Part shown: piece by piece, positions 43,361 through 53,046 of the stretch | How the letters are laid out: each line of letters begins with the position of its first letter | Position numbering within the stretch: the first letter of the stretch is position 1 | Source of the DNA: Acidobacteriota bacterium | GTDB lineage: Bacteria > Acidobacteriota > Vicinamibacteria > Vicinamibacterales > CAVVIG01 | DNA: 64,000 bases | Assembly: GCA_018268955.1 (NCBI GenBank) | Contig: JAFDVO010000036.1 | Location: forward strand, 1-64,000 | Direction: 5' to 3' | Made by a program: the position numbers and the translations under genes | Notes under the pieces: model-generated | Databases searched by the model: none | Told to the model about the DNA's origin: nothing | Seen by the model: only the letters and a program-made list of their open reading frames with translations

Positions 43361-44590
43361 ATGCGAGGCACAGTAATTCGGCGTTACAAGGGGTCCTACA
43401 GCATCGTGCTGGACCTCGGATATGCGGTGGACGCCGCGACCGGCAAACGGAAGCGGCAGCAGAAGTGGATTACGTTTCGCGGCACGAAGAAGCAGGCCGA
43501 GCAGCACTGCAACGACCTCGTGGGCAAGGCCAATCGGAAGGAGTTTGTCGAACCGAGCAAGATGACGGTGGGTGAGTGGCTGGACCACTGGCTCGACGTG
43601 GCCTGCAAGCCACCGCGTCGGCGACCGCGCACCTACGAGACCTACAGGAGCACCGTGGACCAGCACCTGAAGCCGGGCCTCGGGCACCTTCGTCTGCAGG
43701 AGTTGCAGGCCATGCACATCGAGCGCTACCACGCCGAGCGCACGCACCTGTCGGCCGGAACGCGACAGCTGCACCAAGCCGTATTGACCACCGCGCTGAA
43801 GTCGGCCGTGAAGGCGCGGCTGCTGTATCGGTCGGTGGCGGCCGACGTGGAAGGGAAGCCGCACCCGCACCGCACCGCCGACGACGTGATTGCGAACTGC
43901 TGGACCGCCGAGGAGGCTCGCGCCTTCCTCGCCGCTACCAAGACCGAACCGCTGCAGACCCGCACGTTCTTTGCGCTGGCGCTGGATACCGGTGCCCGGA
44001 AGGGCGAGTTGCACGGCATCCGGTGGGATGACATCGACCTCGACACCGGCACGCTGCGCATCGTCCGGCAGTTGGAGGACCCCGGCAAGGTGCGCCGCCG
44101 CGAGCACGCGGGCACCAAGACCGAACCGGCCTTTGGCCCGACTAAGACCAAGCGTGCGCGGACGGTCGACCTCGGCCCGGACACCATCCGCCTGCTGCGC
44201 GAGCACAAGCGGGCGCAGGCGGAACTGAAGATGCAGAACCGCACCACCTACCGCGACTATGGGCTGGTGTTCGCCCGCGAGGTGCGCGAGACCAAGAACC
44301 TGATGGGCGAGCTCGGCATGCCGCTGCCGACCTCGACGTTGGGTGGCATCGTCTTTAAGCGGCTGATTGCAGCAGCAGGCGTGAAGCGCATTACCTTCCA
44401 CGGACTGCGGCACACCTGCGCCACGCTGCTGCTGAACGTGGGCGAGCCGATTAAGGTTGTGTCCGAACGGCTCGGCCACACCAACGTGATGATTACGATG
44501 AACACCTACGCGCACGTGATGCCGGGAATGCAGAAGGCTGCGGCCACACGGCTCGGTGCGCTGCTGCACGGCGAGGCAGCTAACGGGTAG
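43361..44590 (+). CDS. int: Tyrosine recombinase (integrase)
   Basis: A 409-residue integrase. Residues 1-60 form an arm-binding AP2-like domain (GSYSIVLDLGYAVDAATGK, KQAEQHCNDLV), 65-165 a core-binding SAM-like domain, and the rest the catalytic domain. The catalytic residues are Arg in DTGARKGEL, Lys in TKTKRARTV, HGLRH, LGHTN and the Tyr nucleophile in MNTYAHV. GGAAGGA lies 8 bases before the ATG. Its stop codon is inside the right arm-site pair. It drives integration at the TATAATG core. No terminator follows before the mutase gene. Confidence 0.95.
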   Translation: MRGTVIRRYKGSYSIVLDLGYAVDAATGKRKRQQKWITFRGTKKQAEQHCNDLVGKANRKEFVEPSKMTVGEWLDHWLDVACKPPRRRPRTYETYRSTVDQHLKPGLGHLRLQELQAMHIERYHAERTHLSAGTRQLHQAVLTTALKSAVKARLLYRSVAADVEGKPHPHRTADDVIANCWTAEEARAFLAATKTEPLQTRTFFALALDTGARKGELHGIRWDDIDLDTGTLRIVRQLEDPGKVRRREHAGTKTEPAFGPTKTKRARTVDLGPDTIRLLREHKRAQAELKMQNRTTYRDYGLVFAREVRETKNLMGELGMPLPTSTLGGIVFKRLIAAAGVKRITFHGLRHTCATLLLNVGEPIKVVSERLGHTNVMITMNTYAHVMPGMQKAAATRLGALLHGEAANG

Positions 44591-44595
44591 CTAAC
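44578..44595 (+). repeat. Right arm-site pair (AGCTAAC, 11-base spacing)
   Basis: AGCTAAC at 44578-44584 and 44589-44595, overlapping the integrase stop. With the left pair it makes an 18-base direct repeat with one mismatch; because the right copy lies inside the integrase gene, it is more likely a binding site than the crossover site. Confidence 0.6.
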
Positions 44596-44675
44596 AAACG
44601 ACGCGCTACATGCCAACACCGCGCACTACAGGGCAGCACGTGAAGAGCCAGAAACACTAACAAAAACGCAACAAA

Positions 44676-44711
44676 CAGCACCGGCCAACACCAGCCACTA
44701 CAACGGTGCTG
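44676..44711. repeat. Inverted repeat next to attR
   Basis: CAGCACCG (44676-44683) and CGGTGCTG (44704-44711), 20 bases apart, just inside the right end; the second arm overlaps TGCTGC of the core site. It may be part of the integrase or excisionase binding region. Confidence 0.45.
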
Positions 44712-44714
44712 CAA

Positions 44715-44721
44715 TATAATG
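44715..44721 (+). other. attR core (TATAATG), also the -10 of the mutase gene
   Basis: TATAATG at 44715-44721, preceded by TGCTGC (44707-44712) and AA. TATAAT lies nine bases before the ATG at 44730, so the crossover took place inside the likely -10 box of the mutase gene. Confidence 0.6.
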
Positions 44722-44729
44722 AAGTTCAC

Positions 44730-46394
44730 ATGGGTGCGACGGCCGACACCGACCGCATGCGGTGGCAGCGCGAGACGCTGGAGCCGGCGCTGACGAAGGC
44801 GCCTGAACGGGCCGCCACCTTCACGACCATTTCGGGCCATCCCATCCATCGGCTGTATACGCCCGAGGATCTGGCAGCCCTTTCGGCCGAGGCGGACATC
44901 GCCGAGCCCGGCCGCTTTCCCTACACCCGAGGCATCCACGCCAGTGGGTACGCTGGCAAGCTCTGGACCATGCGGCAGTTTGCCGGCTTCGGCACGCCGC
45001 AGGAGACCAACGCCCGCTACAAGGCGCTGCTGGCTGCCGGCGGCACCGGGCTGAGCGTCGCATTCGACCTCCCGACCCTTATGGGCCGGGATCCCGACCA
45101 CGACCTCTCGCTCGGCGAGGTCGGCAAGTGCGGCGTCAGCATCGCGTCGCTCGCCGACATGGAGGCGCTCTTCGAGGGGATTGACCTCGGCGCCATCACG
45201 ACGTCGATGACGATCAATGCGCCGGCCGCCATGATCTTCGCGATGTACCTCGTGGTCGCGGAGCGGCAGGGGGTCGACTGGCGGCAGATCTCCGGGACGA
45301 TCCAGAACGACATCCTGAAGGAGTACATCGCCCAGAAGGAGTTCATCTACCCGCCGCGGCCGTCGATGCGTCTCGTGACCGACACGTTCGCCTTCTGCAC
45401 GCGCGAGGTGCCGCGGTGGAACACGATCTCGGTGAGCGGGTATCACATCCGCGAAGCGGGTGCGACGGCGATCCAGGAACTGGCCTTCACGCTGCGGGAC
45501 GGCATCGAGTACGTGCAGTGGGGCGTGGAGGCGGGCCTGGACGTGGACGCCTTCGTGCCGCGCATCTCCTTCTTCTTCAACGCCCACTCCGACTTCTTCG
45601 AGGAGATCGCTAAGTACCGCGCGGCGCGCCGCATCTGGGCACGCGTGATGCGCGACCGGTTCGGTGCGAAGGACGAGCGGTCGTGGAAGCTGCGCTTCCA
45701 CACGCAGACGGCGGGCGTCTCGCTCACGGCGCAACAGCCCTGGAACAACGTTGTTCGCACGGCCATCCAGGCGTTGTCCGGGGTGCTCGGGGGCACGCAG
45801 TCACTCCACACGAACTCACTGGACGAAGCGCTCGCGCTGCCGACGGAGGAAGCGGCCACGCTGGCGCTGCGCACGCAGCAGGTGCTCGCGTTCGAGAGCG
45901 GCGTCACCGATCACGTGGACCCGTTCGGTGGTTCGTATTTCGTCGAGGCGCTGACGCGCGAGATGGAGGAGGGGGCAATCGCGTACTTCGACCAGATCGA
46001 CGCCGTGGGCGGGATGGTGGCGGCCATCGAACGAGGGTTCCCGCAGAACGAGATTGCGGAGGCGTCGTACCGGCTCCAGCAGGCGATCGAGCGCAGGGAG
46101 AAGACGATTGTTGGCGTCAACGACTTCGTGCAGCGCGAGGACACGCCGATCCCGACGCTCTACGTCGACGAGCAGGCCGCCGCCGCGCAGTTGGCCCGCT
46201 TGCGTGACCTGCGGGCCTCCCGCGACCAGGCCCGTGTCCGCGGGGCGCTGGATGCGATGAAGGCGGCCGCCGAGGGGCGCGATAACCTCATGCCGCCGAT
46301 CCTCGAGGCAGTGCGCGCTTACGCAACGCTCGGCGAGATGTGCGACGCGCTGCGCGAGGTCTGGGGCGAGTACGAGGAGATGGCGGTCATCTGA
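44730..46394 (+). CDS. Methylmalonyl-CoA mutase, large (catalytic) subunit
   Basis: A 554-residue TIM-barrel subunit without its own cobalamin domain. It has [24 protein letters not shown] and [11 protein letters not shown], all marks of the family. The Tyr before the WT motif (ASGYAGKLW) and the Arg in PPRPSMRLV occupy the two positions that select methylmalonyl-CoA (Tyr89 and Arg207 in the Propionibacterium enzyme), so methylmalonyl-CoA is the predicted substrate, not isobutyryl-CoA. It works with the B12 subunit at 46478. The ATG at 44730 is used; a frame from 44706 would begin inside the element. Confidence 0.9.
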   Translation: MGATADTDRMRWQRETLEPALTKAPERAATFTTISGHPIHRLYTPEDLAALSAEADIAEPGRFPYTRGIHASGYAGKLWTMRQFAGFGTPQETNARYKALLAAGGTGLSVAFDLPTLMGRDPDHDLSLGEVGKCGVSIASLADMEALFEGIDLGAITTSMTINAPAAMIFAMYLVVAERQGVDWRQISGTIQNDILKEYIAQKEFIYPPRPSMRLVTDTFAFCTREVPRWNTISVSGYHIREAGATAIQELAFTLRDGIEYVQWGVEAGLDVDAFVPRISFFFNAHSDFFEEIAKYRAARRIWARVMRDRFGAKDERSWKLRFHTQTAGVSLTAQQPWNNVVRTAIQALSGVLGGTQSLHTNSLDEALALPTEEAATLALRTQQVLAFESGVTDHVDPFGGSYFVEALTREMEEGAIAYFDQIDAVGGMVAAIERGFPQNEIAEASYRLQQAIERREKTIVGVNDFVQREDTPIPTLYVDEQAAAAQLARLRDLRASRDQARVRGALDAMKAAAEGRDNLMPPILEAVRAYATLGEMCDALREVWGEYEEMAVI

Positions 46395-46477
46395 TTGGCG
46401 TGGAGTCTCGTCTCGGTATTCAGCCTTCACTTCAGCAATTAGCCTAGACTTCAGCAATTAGCCTTTAGCGATTAGCA

Positions 46478-46876
46478 ATGAGAAAACTCCGTGTGGTCAT
46501 CGCGAAGCCTGGGCTCGACGGGCACGACCGGGGTGCCAAGGTGATCGCGCGCGCGCTGCGCGACGCGGGCATGGAGGTGATCTACACCGGCCTGCGCCAG
46601 ACACCCGAGCAGATCGTCTCCGCCGCCCTGCAGGAGGATGCGGACGTCATCGGCCTGTCGATCCTCTCGGGCGCCCACAACCACATCGCCCCGAAGCTCA
46701 TGTCGCTGCTGAAGGCGCAGGGCATGGATGACGTGCTGGTGCTGGTCGGCGGTATCATTCCGGACGTCGACGTGCCGAAGCTGCACGAGGTCGGCGTCAA
46801 GGGGGTCTTCCTCCCCGGGACGCCCATGCAGGCGATTATCGACTTCATCAACAGCCACGTCCGCGCGCGCGCCTGA
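46478..46876 (+). CDS. Methylmalonyl-CoA mutase, cobalamin-binding subunit
   Basis: A 132-residue B12-binding domain. The signature DGHDRGAKV contains the cobalt-ligand His of the DxHxxG motif, and LSILSGAHN and [10 protein letters not shown] are the other family motifs. It follows the large subunit by 83 bases, so the enzyme is of the split type known from archaea and some bacteria. The gap before it holds ATTAGCAATTAGCC-like short repeats. Confidence 0.92.
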   Translation: MRKLRVVIAKPGLDGHDRGAKVIARALRDAGMEVIYTGLRQTPEQIVSAALQEDADVIGLSILSGAHNHIAPKLMSLLKAQGMDDVLVLVGGIIPDVDVPKLHEVGVKGVFLPGTPMQAIIDFINSHVRARA

Positions 46877-46904
46877 CCTGCGGCTCGCGGCGCCACGCAC
46901 CGAT

Positions 46905-47867
46905 ATGACGCACATGGCCGCACAGGTCCTGCTCGCCGACCAGAGCACCACGATTCAGCGGGTGGTGGAGCTCGCGTTGGCCTCCGAGAAGGTCAGCATC
47001 GTGCCGGTTGGTGATGGCGAGCGCGCCATCGAGGTCATGCGGCAGGCCCCGCCCGACCTGGTGCTCGTCGACATCAGCACGCCCAAGCGCACCGGGTACG
47101 ACGTAGCCGAGTGGATCCGCAGCCAGCCGCGCCTGGCCCATGTGCCGATCCTCCTGCTGGCCGCCGCGTTCGAGCCCGTGGATGCGGAGCGCGCCCGCCG
47201 TGTCGGTGCGGACGGTGTGCTGACCAAGCCGCTCGATCCCACGGTGCTCGTCTCGCGAGTAATGGGCCTGCTGGCCACGGGACGCGAACTGCCCGATCAG
47301 CCCGCCGCCGAGACCACCACGGCTCAGGAGGCCGTGAGCCCCACGCTGCAGGCCGCGGTTCAGCCGGTCCCATCCGAATCGCAGGCGTCGGCGCGACCCG
47401 CCCCACAGGCGAGCACCGCATCCGGAACGCCGACCGACAGCGACGCGCTCTTCGATCACATCGACCGGGCATTCGCGGAACTCGGGAAGTCACCGCGTCC
47501 GCCCCTTCCACCCGCACCGGAGCGTCAGCCCGACGATGAACTCGGGGAGTTCGTGAGGGGCCGGATGGCGCCGACCCCCGTGCCTGCGCCATCGGGTGCG
47601 CCGCTTGGCGACGCGTTCGCGACACTGCTCGACGCCGAACGCACGGGCGCCGTGGTCCTGCCGCTCGGTCGCATCAGCCTCGGTCCTGCGCCTGCGGTTC
47701 AGGCGCCGCCGATCGACGTGGACGCGCTGGCTGACCAGATCGCCCGGCGGGTCCTCGCGCAGCTGTCCGACGTGGTCGTGCGGGAGACGGTGTCCGACGT
47801 CGTGGCCGCCACCGCCGAGCGGCTCGTGCGCGAAGAGATCGACCGCATCAAGCGCAACATCACATAA
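46905..47867 (+). CDS. Response-regulator receiver protein with C-terminal helical segment
   Basis: A 320-residue protein. The receiver domain (about 5-125) has the acidic residue in VLLADQSTTI, the phosphorylated Asp in LVLVDISTPKRTGYD and the Lys in LTKPLDPTVL. A long Pro/Ala-rich linker (about 130-260) follows, then a helical end of about 45 residues (LADQIARRVLAQL, AERLVREEIDRIKRNIT). No DNA-binding domain is present, so it probably works by protein contact. An ATG at 46914 is an alternative start. It is followed 9 bases later by valS. Confidence 0.8.
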   Translation: MTHMAAQVLLADQSTTIQRVVELALASEKVSIVPVGDGERAIEVMRQAPPDLVLVDISTPKRTGYDVAEWIRSQPRLAHVPILLLAAAFEPVDAERARRVGADGVLTKPLDPTVLVSRVMGLLATGRELPDQPAAETTTAQEAVSPTLQAAVQPVPSESQASARPAPQASTASGTPTDSDALFDHIDRAFAELGKSPRPPLPPAPERQPDDELGEFVRGRMAPTPVPAPSGAPLGDAFATLLDAERTGAVVLPLGRISLGPAPAVQAPPIDVDALADQIARRVLAQLSDVVVRETVSDVVAATAERLVREEIDRIKRNIT

Positions 47868-47879
47868 GATCAGCGGATG
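47865..47879 (+). promoter_or_regulatory. Candidate leaderless -10 element of valS
   Basis: TAAGAT at 47865-47870 (its TAA is the stop codon of the gene before), six bases, then the ATG at 47877. Confidence 0.5.
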
Positions 47880-50492
47880 CCCGGTCCGCAGGATTTTCCG
47901 ACCCGACTCGACCCCGCACGCCTGAATCTGCCCGAAAAGCCCGCACTCGAAGGGCTCGAAGCCAAGTGGATCCCCACGTGGGAGGCCGACCGCACCTACG
48001 CGTTCGACAGCTCGAAAACCCGGAGCGAGGTGTACTCGATCGACACGCCGCCGCCGACCGTCAGCGGGTCCCTGCACGTCGGGCACGTCTTCTCCTACAC
48101 CCACACCGACATCGTCGCCCGCTTCCAGCGTATGCGCGGCAAGGCGGTGTTCTATCCGATGGGATGGGACGACAACGGGCTGCCGACCGAGCGGCGCGTG
48201 CAGAACTACTACGGGGTCCGCTGCGATCCGTCGCTGCCGTACGACCCGGCCTTCCAGCCGCCGGCCACGCCGCCGAAGCACCCGATCTCCGTGTCACGGC
48301 CGAACTTCATCGAGCTGTGCAACCGCCTCACGCACGAGGACGAGAAGGCGTTCGAGCACCTGTGGAAATACCTCGGCCTGTCGGTTGACTGGTCGATGAC
48401 CTACGCGACCATCTCGCCGCGGTCGCAGCGCGTGTCGCAAGCGGCATTCCTGCGGCTGCTCGGCCGCGGCATCGCGTACCAGCTCGAGGCGCCCACGCTG
48501 TGGGACGTGGACTTCCGCACGGCCGTCGCGCAGGCGGAACTCGAGGACCGCGAGATGCCCGGCGCCTACCACCGCATCGGGTTCGCGCGGGCCGACGGCG
48601 GCGAGCCGATCTACATCGAGACCACGCGTCCCGAACTGATTCCGGCGTGCGTCGCCCTCGTGGCACACCCGGACGACGAGCGGTACCAGCCGATGTTCGG
48701 CAAGGACGTGGTCACGCCGCTCTTCGGCGTGCGCGTGCCGGTGCGGGCCCACACGCTGGCCGATCCGGCGAAGGGCAGTGGCATCGCCATGATCTGCACC
48801 TTCGGCGACATCACCGACGTGACCTGGTGGCGCGAGCTGAGCCTGCCGGTGCGTGCGGTGATCCAGGCCGACGGCACGCTGCGCCCGGTCACGTTCGGCA
48901 CGCCCGGATGGGAATCGGTGGACGCCGCCCGCGCACAGCAGCACTACGACGAGCTGGTTCGCCTCTCCGCCTCGAAGGCGCGCGTGAAGGTGGTCGAGCA
49001 GCTCCGTGCGAGCGGGGATCTGGTTGGCGACCCCAAGCCGATCACGCATCCCGTGAAGTTCTACGAGAAGGGCGAGCGCCCGCTCGAAATCGTCACGAGC
49101 CGACAGTGGTTCATCAAGACGATCGAGTTCAAGGAGCAGTTGCTCGCTCGTGGACGCGAGCTGCAGTGGCACCCGGAGTACATGCGCCACCGCTACGAGA
49201 ACTGGGTGAACGGGCTCACGGGCGACTGGTGCATCAGCCGTCAACGTTTCTTCGGTGTGCCCTTCCCGGTGTGGTATCCGCTCGACCAGGACGGCACCGT
49301 GCGCTACGACGCGCCGATTCTCCCTGATGAGGCCCAGCTCCCCATCGACCCGTCGACCGACGTGCCCGCGGGGTACACCGCGGAGCAGCGCGGCCAGCGC
49401 GGTGGTTTCATCGGCGATCCGGACGTGATGGACACGTGGGCGACCTCGTCGCTCACGCCGCAGATCGCGGGCGGATGGCCGGACAACGCGGACCTGTTCG
49501 CGCGCGTGTTCCCGATGGACCTGCGTCCACAGGGGCACGACATCATCCGCACGTGGCTGTTCTCAACGGTGCTGCGGGCCGAACTCGAGCACGACTCGCT
49601 GCCGTGGACCAACGCCGCGCTCTCCGGGTTCATCACCGACCCCGATCGCAAGAAGATGTCGAAGTCCAAGGGCAACGTGGTCACGCCGCTGGCGCTGCTC
49701 CAGGAACACGGGTCGGACGGCGTCCGCTACTGGGCCGCGAGCGCTCGCCCGGGCGGCGACGCCATCTTCGAGACGGCGGAGATGAAGGTCGGCCGCCGTC
49801 TGGCGATGAAGCTGCTGAACGCCTCGCGCTTCACGCTCGGGTCCGCCACACCGCAGGGGCCGATTACCTACGCGGTCGACTGCGCAATGCTCCGCACCCT
49901 CGCGTCGCTGGTCGACGATGCGACGAAGAACCTGGACGGGTATGACTACGCGCGCGTGCTCCAGCGCACCGAGGAGTTCTTCTGGCGCTTCTGTGACGAT
50001 TACCTCGAGCTGGTGAAGGGGCGCCGCTACGGCGAACAGGGCGAGGCCGCGGCGGCCTCCGCCAATTCCGCGCTCGCCGCAGCGCTGTCCGTGCTGCTGC
50101 GCCTGTTCGCGCCGTTCCTGCCATTCGTCACCGAAGAGGTCTGGTCGTGGTGGCAGGACGGGTCGGTCCACCGGGCCACATGGCCGGTGCGCGAGGAAGT
50201 CGAGTCGCTGGTTCCGGATAACTCAGATGCGCGGCGCGACGCGGATCAGCGCATCTACGACGTGGCCGCCAGCATCCTCTTCGAGGTGCGGAAGCAACGC
50301 TCGGAAGCCAAGCAGCCGCTGAAAGTGCCCATCACGAAGGTCACGGTTACGGCCGACCAGCCGACGCTCGATGTGCTGGCGGTGGTGGAGGCCGACCTCA
50401 AGGCCGCGCTCCGCGTGCAGGCGTTCGAGGCTGTCGTTGGCGATGGGTTGTCGGTCGCGGTGGCCGGGTACGATGCAGCCCCTTCCGCCTGA
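47877..50492 (+). CDS. valS: Valyl-tRNA synthetase
   Basis: An 871-residue class I synthetase. The HIGH motif is SGSLHVGHVFSYTHTD near residue 63 and KMSKS is RKKMSKSKGN near 590. The segment MGWDDNGLPTERRVQNYYGV is like that of actinobacterial ValRS rather than of E. coli. The editing domain has the TRPELIPACVAL strand. The C-terminal coiled coil of E. coli ValRS is short or missing. Its end overlaps nadC by 20 bases. Confidence 0.95.
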   Translation: MPGPQDFPTRLDPARLNLPEKPALEGLEAKWIPTWEADRTYAFDSSKTRSEVYSIDTPPPTVSGSLHVGHVFSYTHTDIVARFQRMRGKAVFYPMGWDDNGLPTERRVQNYYGVRCDPSLPYDPAFQPPATPPKHPISVSRPNFIELCNRLTHEDEKAFEHLWKYLGLSVDWSMTYATISPRSQRVSQAAFLRLLGRGIAYQLEAPTLWDVDFRTAVAQAELEDREMPGAYHRIGFARADGGEPIYIETTRPELIPACVALVAHPDDERYQPMFGKDVVTPLFGVRVPVRAHTLADPAKGSGIAMICTFGDITDVTWWRELSLPVRAVIQADGTLRPVTFGTPGWESVDAARAQQHYDELVRLSASKARVKVVEQLRASGDLVGDPKPITHPVKFYEKGERPLEIVTSRQWFIKTIEFKEQLLARGRELQWHPEYMRHRYENWVNGLTGDWCISRQRFFGVPFPVWYPLDQDGTVRYDAPILPDEAQLPIDPSTDVPAGYTAEQRGQRGGFIGDPDVMDTWATSSLTPQIAGGWPDNADLFARVFPMDLRPQGHDIIRTWLFSTVLRAELEHDSLPWTNAALSGFITDPDRKKMSKSKGNVVTPLALLQEHGSDGVRYWAASARPGGDAIFETAEMKVGRRLAMKLLNASRFTLGSATPQGPITYAVDCAMLRTLASLVDDATKNLDGYDYARVLQRTEEFFWRFCDDYLELVKGRRYGEQGEAAAASANSALAAALSVLLRLFAPFLPFVTEEVWSWWQDGSVHRATWPVREEVESLVPDNSDARRDADQRIYDVAASILFEVRKQRSEAKQPLKVPITKVTVTADQPTLDVLAVVEADLKAALRVQAFEAVVGDGLSVAVAGYDAAPSA

Positions 50493-51324
50493 CGCCTATC
50501 GCGACATCGTCCGGCGCGCGCTGGCCGAAGACGTCGGCCCAGGTGATGTGACGACCGACGCGACGGTGCCCGCGACACAGCGGGCACGCGGCGTGTTCCT
50601 CGTCAAGCAGGCGTGCGTGCTCGCCGGTGTGGACGTCGCCGTCGAGACGTTTCGGCAGCTCGAGGCTGGCATCGACGTCCGATTCGCAAAGCGCGACGGA
50701 GACCGATGCGACCTCGGTGAGGAGATCGGTGAGGTCGTCGGCCTTGCGCGCACGCTGCTCGTGGGCGAACGCACCGCGCTGAACTTCATGCAGCGGCTCT
50801 CCGGCATCGCCACGCGTGCCCGGGCGTTCGTCGATGCCGCAGCGGGTGGGATCACGATTCTCGATACGCGAAAGACCACGCCGACACTGAGGGTGCTCGA
50901 GAAGTACGCGGTCGCGGCGGGCGGGGCGACCAATCACCGCGTCGGCCTGTTCGACGCCATCCTGATCAAGGACAACCACGTGCGTCTCGCGGGCGGCGTG
51001 GCCGCCGCCGTCGCGCGCTGCCGTGCCAGCCGTCCCGACCTGCGGCTCGAGATCGAGGCCCAGTCGATGGAGGAGTTCGACGCGGCGCTTGCGGCGGGCG
51101 CGGACATCATCCTGCTGGACAATATGCCGCTGGACGACGTGCGCGAGGCCGTGCGCCGGGCCGCCGGGCGCGCGAAGATCGAGATCTCGGGCGGCGTCAC
51201 GCTGGCGCGGATTCCGGAACTCGCCTCGACCGGCGCGGATTACGTCTCCGCCGGCGCGTTGACCCACTCGGCGCCGGCCATTGACATCAGCTTCGAGATC
51301 GAACCGGTGACACAAGCAGGCTGA
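50473..51324 (+). CDS. nadC: Nicotinate-nucleotide pyrophosphorylase (QPRTase)
   Basis: A 283-residue enzyme converting quinolinate and PRPP to nicotinic acid mononucleotide. Family marks: LAEDVGPGDVTTDATV near the start, DTRKTTPTLRVLEKYAV with active-site residues, and LLDNMPLDDV, EISGGVTL in the barrel. The ATG at 50473 (MQPLPPDAYRDI) fits the family start; upstream extension only shadows valS. The order valS-nadC-birA-coaX suggests one operon. Confidence 0.94.
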   Translation: MQPLPPDAYRDIVRRALAEDVGPGDVTTDATVPATQRARGVFLVKQACVLAGVDVAVETFRQLEAGIDVRFAKRDGDRCDLGEEIGEVVGLARTLLVGERTALNFMQRLSGIATRARAFVDAAAGGITILDTRKTTPTLRVLEKYAVAAGGATNHRVGLFDAILIKDNHVRLAGGVAAAVARCRASRPDLRLEIEAQSMEEFDAALAAGADIILLDNMPLDDVREAVRRAAGRAKIEISGGVTLARIPELASTGADYVSAGALTHSAPAIDISFEIEPVTQAG

Positions 51325-51342
51325 CGCCTGCCTGCCACGAAC

Positions 51343-52197
51343 GTGTCCGACCCACTTCCCACAGAGCTGCGCCACGCGATCGAGGCACGACGGGACCGTC
51401 TCGGTCCGCTCGCCAGCCGCATCGTGTACTTCGAGACGACCGGCTCGACGAACGACGTCGCCGCATCGCTCGCCAGCGCCGATCGCCTCGAAGCGAGCCC
51501 GACCGACGTGGAGGGACTTGTCGTCATTGCCGACGCGCAGACGGCAGGTCGCGGACGACGGGGGCGCACCTGGTTCTCGCCCCCGGGCGCAGGATTGTAC
51601 GTCTCGGTGGTGCTGCGGCCCGGACGTGCTCGCGAGTCAGTGGAACGCGCGATCGCGTTGCTGACGATCAGCGCTGGCGTGGCGCTCGCCGAGGCGGTCG
51701 AGCGTGTGACCGGCCTGTCGCCCGCCATCAAGTGGCCGAACGATCTGCTGGTGGAACGGCGCAAGCTCGCAGGCATTCTCGCCGAGGGGGTGGCGTCTCC
51801 CGGCAGCGGCGCGCTCCACGCGGTGGTGCTCGGCTTTGGCCTCAACGTGATGTCGGCGGCCTATCCTCCCGAGCTCTCCACCATCGTCACCTCGCTCGAT
51901 TCCGAACTCGGTCGCGGCGTGGACCGCGCGGAGGTGTGCGCGGAGGCGCTGGCGTCGCTGGCGGAGCGGTACCGCGACCTGCTCGACGCCCGCTACGATG
52001 CTATTCTCGACGCGTGGCGCGCTCGCGCCTTCGGCAGCCGCGGCGCGAAGGTGGAGTGGGATACGCCAGCCGGCGTGCGCACCGGCGTCACCGAAGGGGT
52101 GGACGCGATGGGTGCACTGCTGGTCCGCACGGGTGAGGGACTCGAGCGGATCGTGGCCGGCGAAGTGCGCTGGGGACTCCATGCTGCTCGCTATTGA
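51343..52197 (+). CDS. birA: Biotin--[acetyl-CoA-carboxylase] ligase
   Basis: A 284-residue biotin protein ligase without the N-terminal DNA-binding domain of E. coli BirA. The ATP/biotin loop is TAGRGRRGRTW and the next conserved part is IKWPNDLLVERRKLAGIL. It attaches biotin to acetyl-CoA carboxylase and related proteins (such as propionyl-CoA carboxylase, which would feed the mutase nearby). GTG start; its last 17 bases overlap coaX. Confidence 0.94.
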   Translation: MSDPLPTELRHAIEARRDRLGPLASRIVYFETTGSTNDVAASLASADRLEASPTDVEGLVVIADAQTAGRGRRGRTWFSPPGAGLYVSVVLRPGRARESVERAIALLTISAGVALAEAVERVTGLSPAIKWPNDLLVERRKLAGILAEGVASPGSGALHAVVLGFGLNVMSAAYPPELSTIVTSLDSELGRGVDRAEVCAEALASLAERYRDLLDARYDAILDAWRARAFGSRGAKVEWDTPAGVRTGVTEGVDAMGALLVRTGEGLERIVAGEVRWGLHAARY

Positions 52198-52963
52198 CGT
52201 CGGAAACACCAACATCGTCCTCGGTGTGTTCGAAGGACAGGCGCTGATCCGGAGCTGGCGCCTTCAGTCGCTGCGCGAGCGCACGGCGGACGAACTCGGC
52301 CTCGCGGTCGACGGCCTGTTCGCGCACAGCCGGATCGACCGCACGCGCATCGACGGCGTCGTGCTGGGGTCGGTCGTCCCGCCGCTGACCACCACCGTCG
52401 TCAGCATGCTGGCGAAGTACTTCGATCGCACACCGCTGGTGGTGGACCCGGTCAGCAACTCGGGCATGCCGATCCTCTACAGCAACCCACCCGAAGTCGG
52501 CGCGGACCGCATCGTCAATGCGATCGCGGCGTTCGAGCAGTACGGCGGGAGCCACAGGCCGCTGATCGTCTGCGACTTCGGCACCGCCACGACGCTGGAT
52601 GCCGTGAGCGCGAAGGGGGAGTACCTCGGCGGCGCCATCTGCCCTGGCGTGACGATTTCGGCGGACGCGCTCTTCCAGCGCGCCGCCCGCCTGCCGCGGA
52701 TCGAGGTGCGCCGCCCGCCGACGGTCATCGGCCGCACGACAGTCGGGGCGATGGAGTCCGGCCTCTTCTTCGGCTACGTGGGGATGGTGGAGGGGCTCGT
52801 CCGACGCATGGACGCGGAACTCGGCGGCCACGCGATCTGCGTCGCCACGGGCGGCCTCGCCGTCGTCATCGCGCCGGAAACGCACCTCATCGAACATGTC
52901 GACGTCGAACTGACGCTGACTGGCCTCAGGCTGGTCTGGGAGCGAAACACGCAGCCGCGCTGA
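52181..52963 (+). CDS. coaX: Type III pantothenate kinase
   Basis: A 260-residue CoaX, the first step of CoA biosynthesis from pantothenate. The ATP-binding motif is LAIDVGNTNIVLGVFEG at the start; GADRIVNAIAAFE and DFGTATTLDAVS are the other markers. It overlaps birA, as in many bacteria. A run of 8-base repeats follows its stop. Confidence 0.95.
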   Translation: MLLAIDVGNTNIVLGVFEGQALIRSWRLQSLRERTADELGLAVDGLFAHSRIDRTRIDGVVLGSVVPPLTTTVVSMLAKYFDRTPLVVDPVSNSGMPILYSNPPEVGADRIVNAIAAFEQYGGSHRPLIVCDFGTATTLDAVSAKGEYLGGAICPGVTISADALFQRAARLPRIEVRRPPTVIGRTTVGAMESGLFFGYVGMVEGLVRRMDAELGGHAICVATGGLAVVIAPETHLIEHVDVELTLTGLRLVWERNTQPR

Positions 52964-52970
52964 GATGCCT

Positions 52971-53034
52971 CCGTTCCTGCGTGCCTGCGTGCCTGCGTGC
53001 CTGCGTGCCTGCGTTTTGGCGTTTTAGCATTTCC
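52971..53034. repeat. Period-8 tandem array after coaX
   Basis: Eight 8-base units, four of them identical GCGTGCCT, flanked by decayed copies (CCGTTCCT, GCGTTTTG, GCGTTTTA, GCATTTCC). The period and the GC at the unit start match the arrays at 7275 and 18674. Confidence 0.75.
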
Positions 53035-53046
53035 CCGTTTGTGTAG

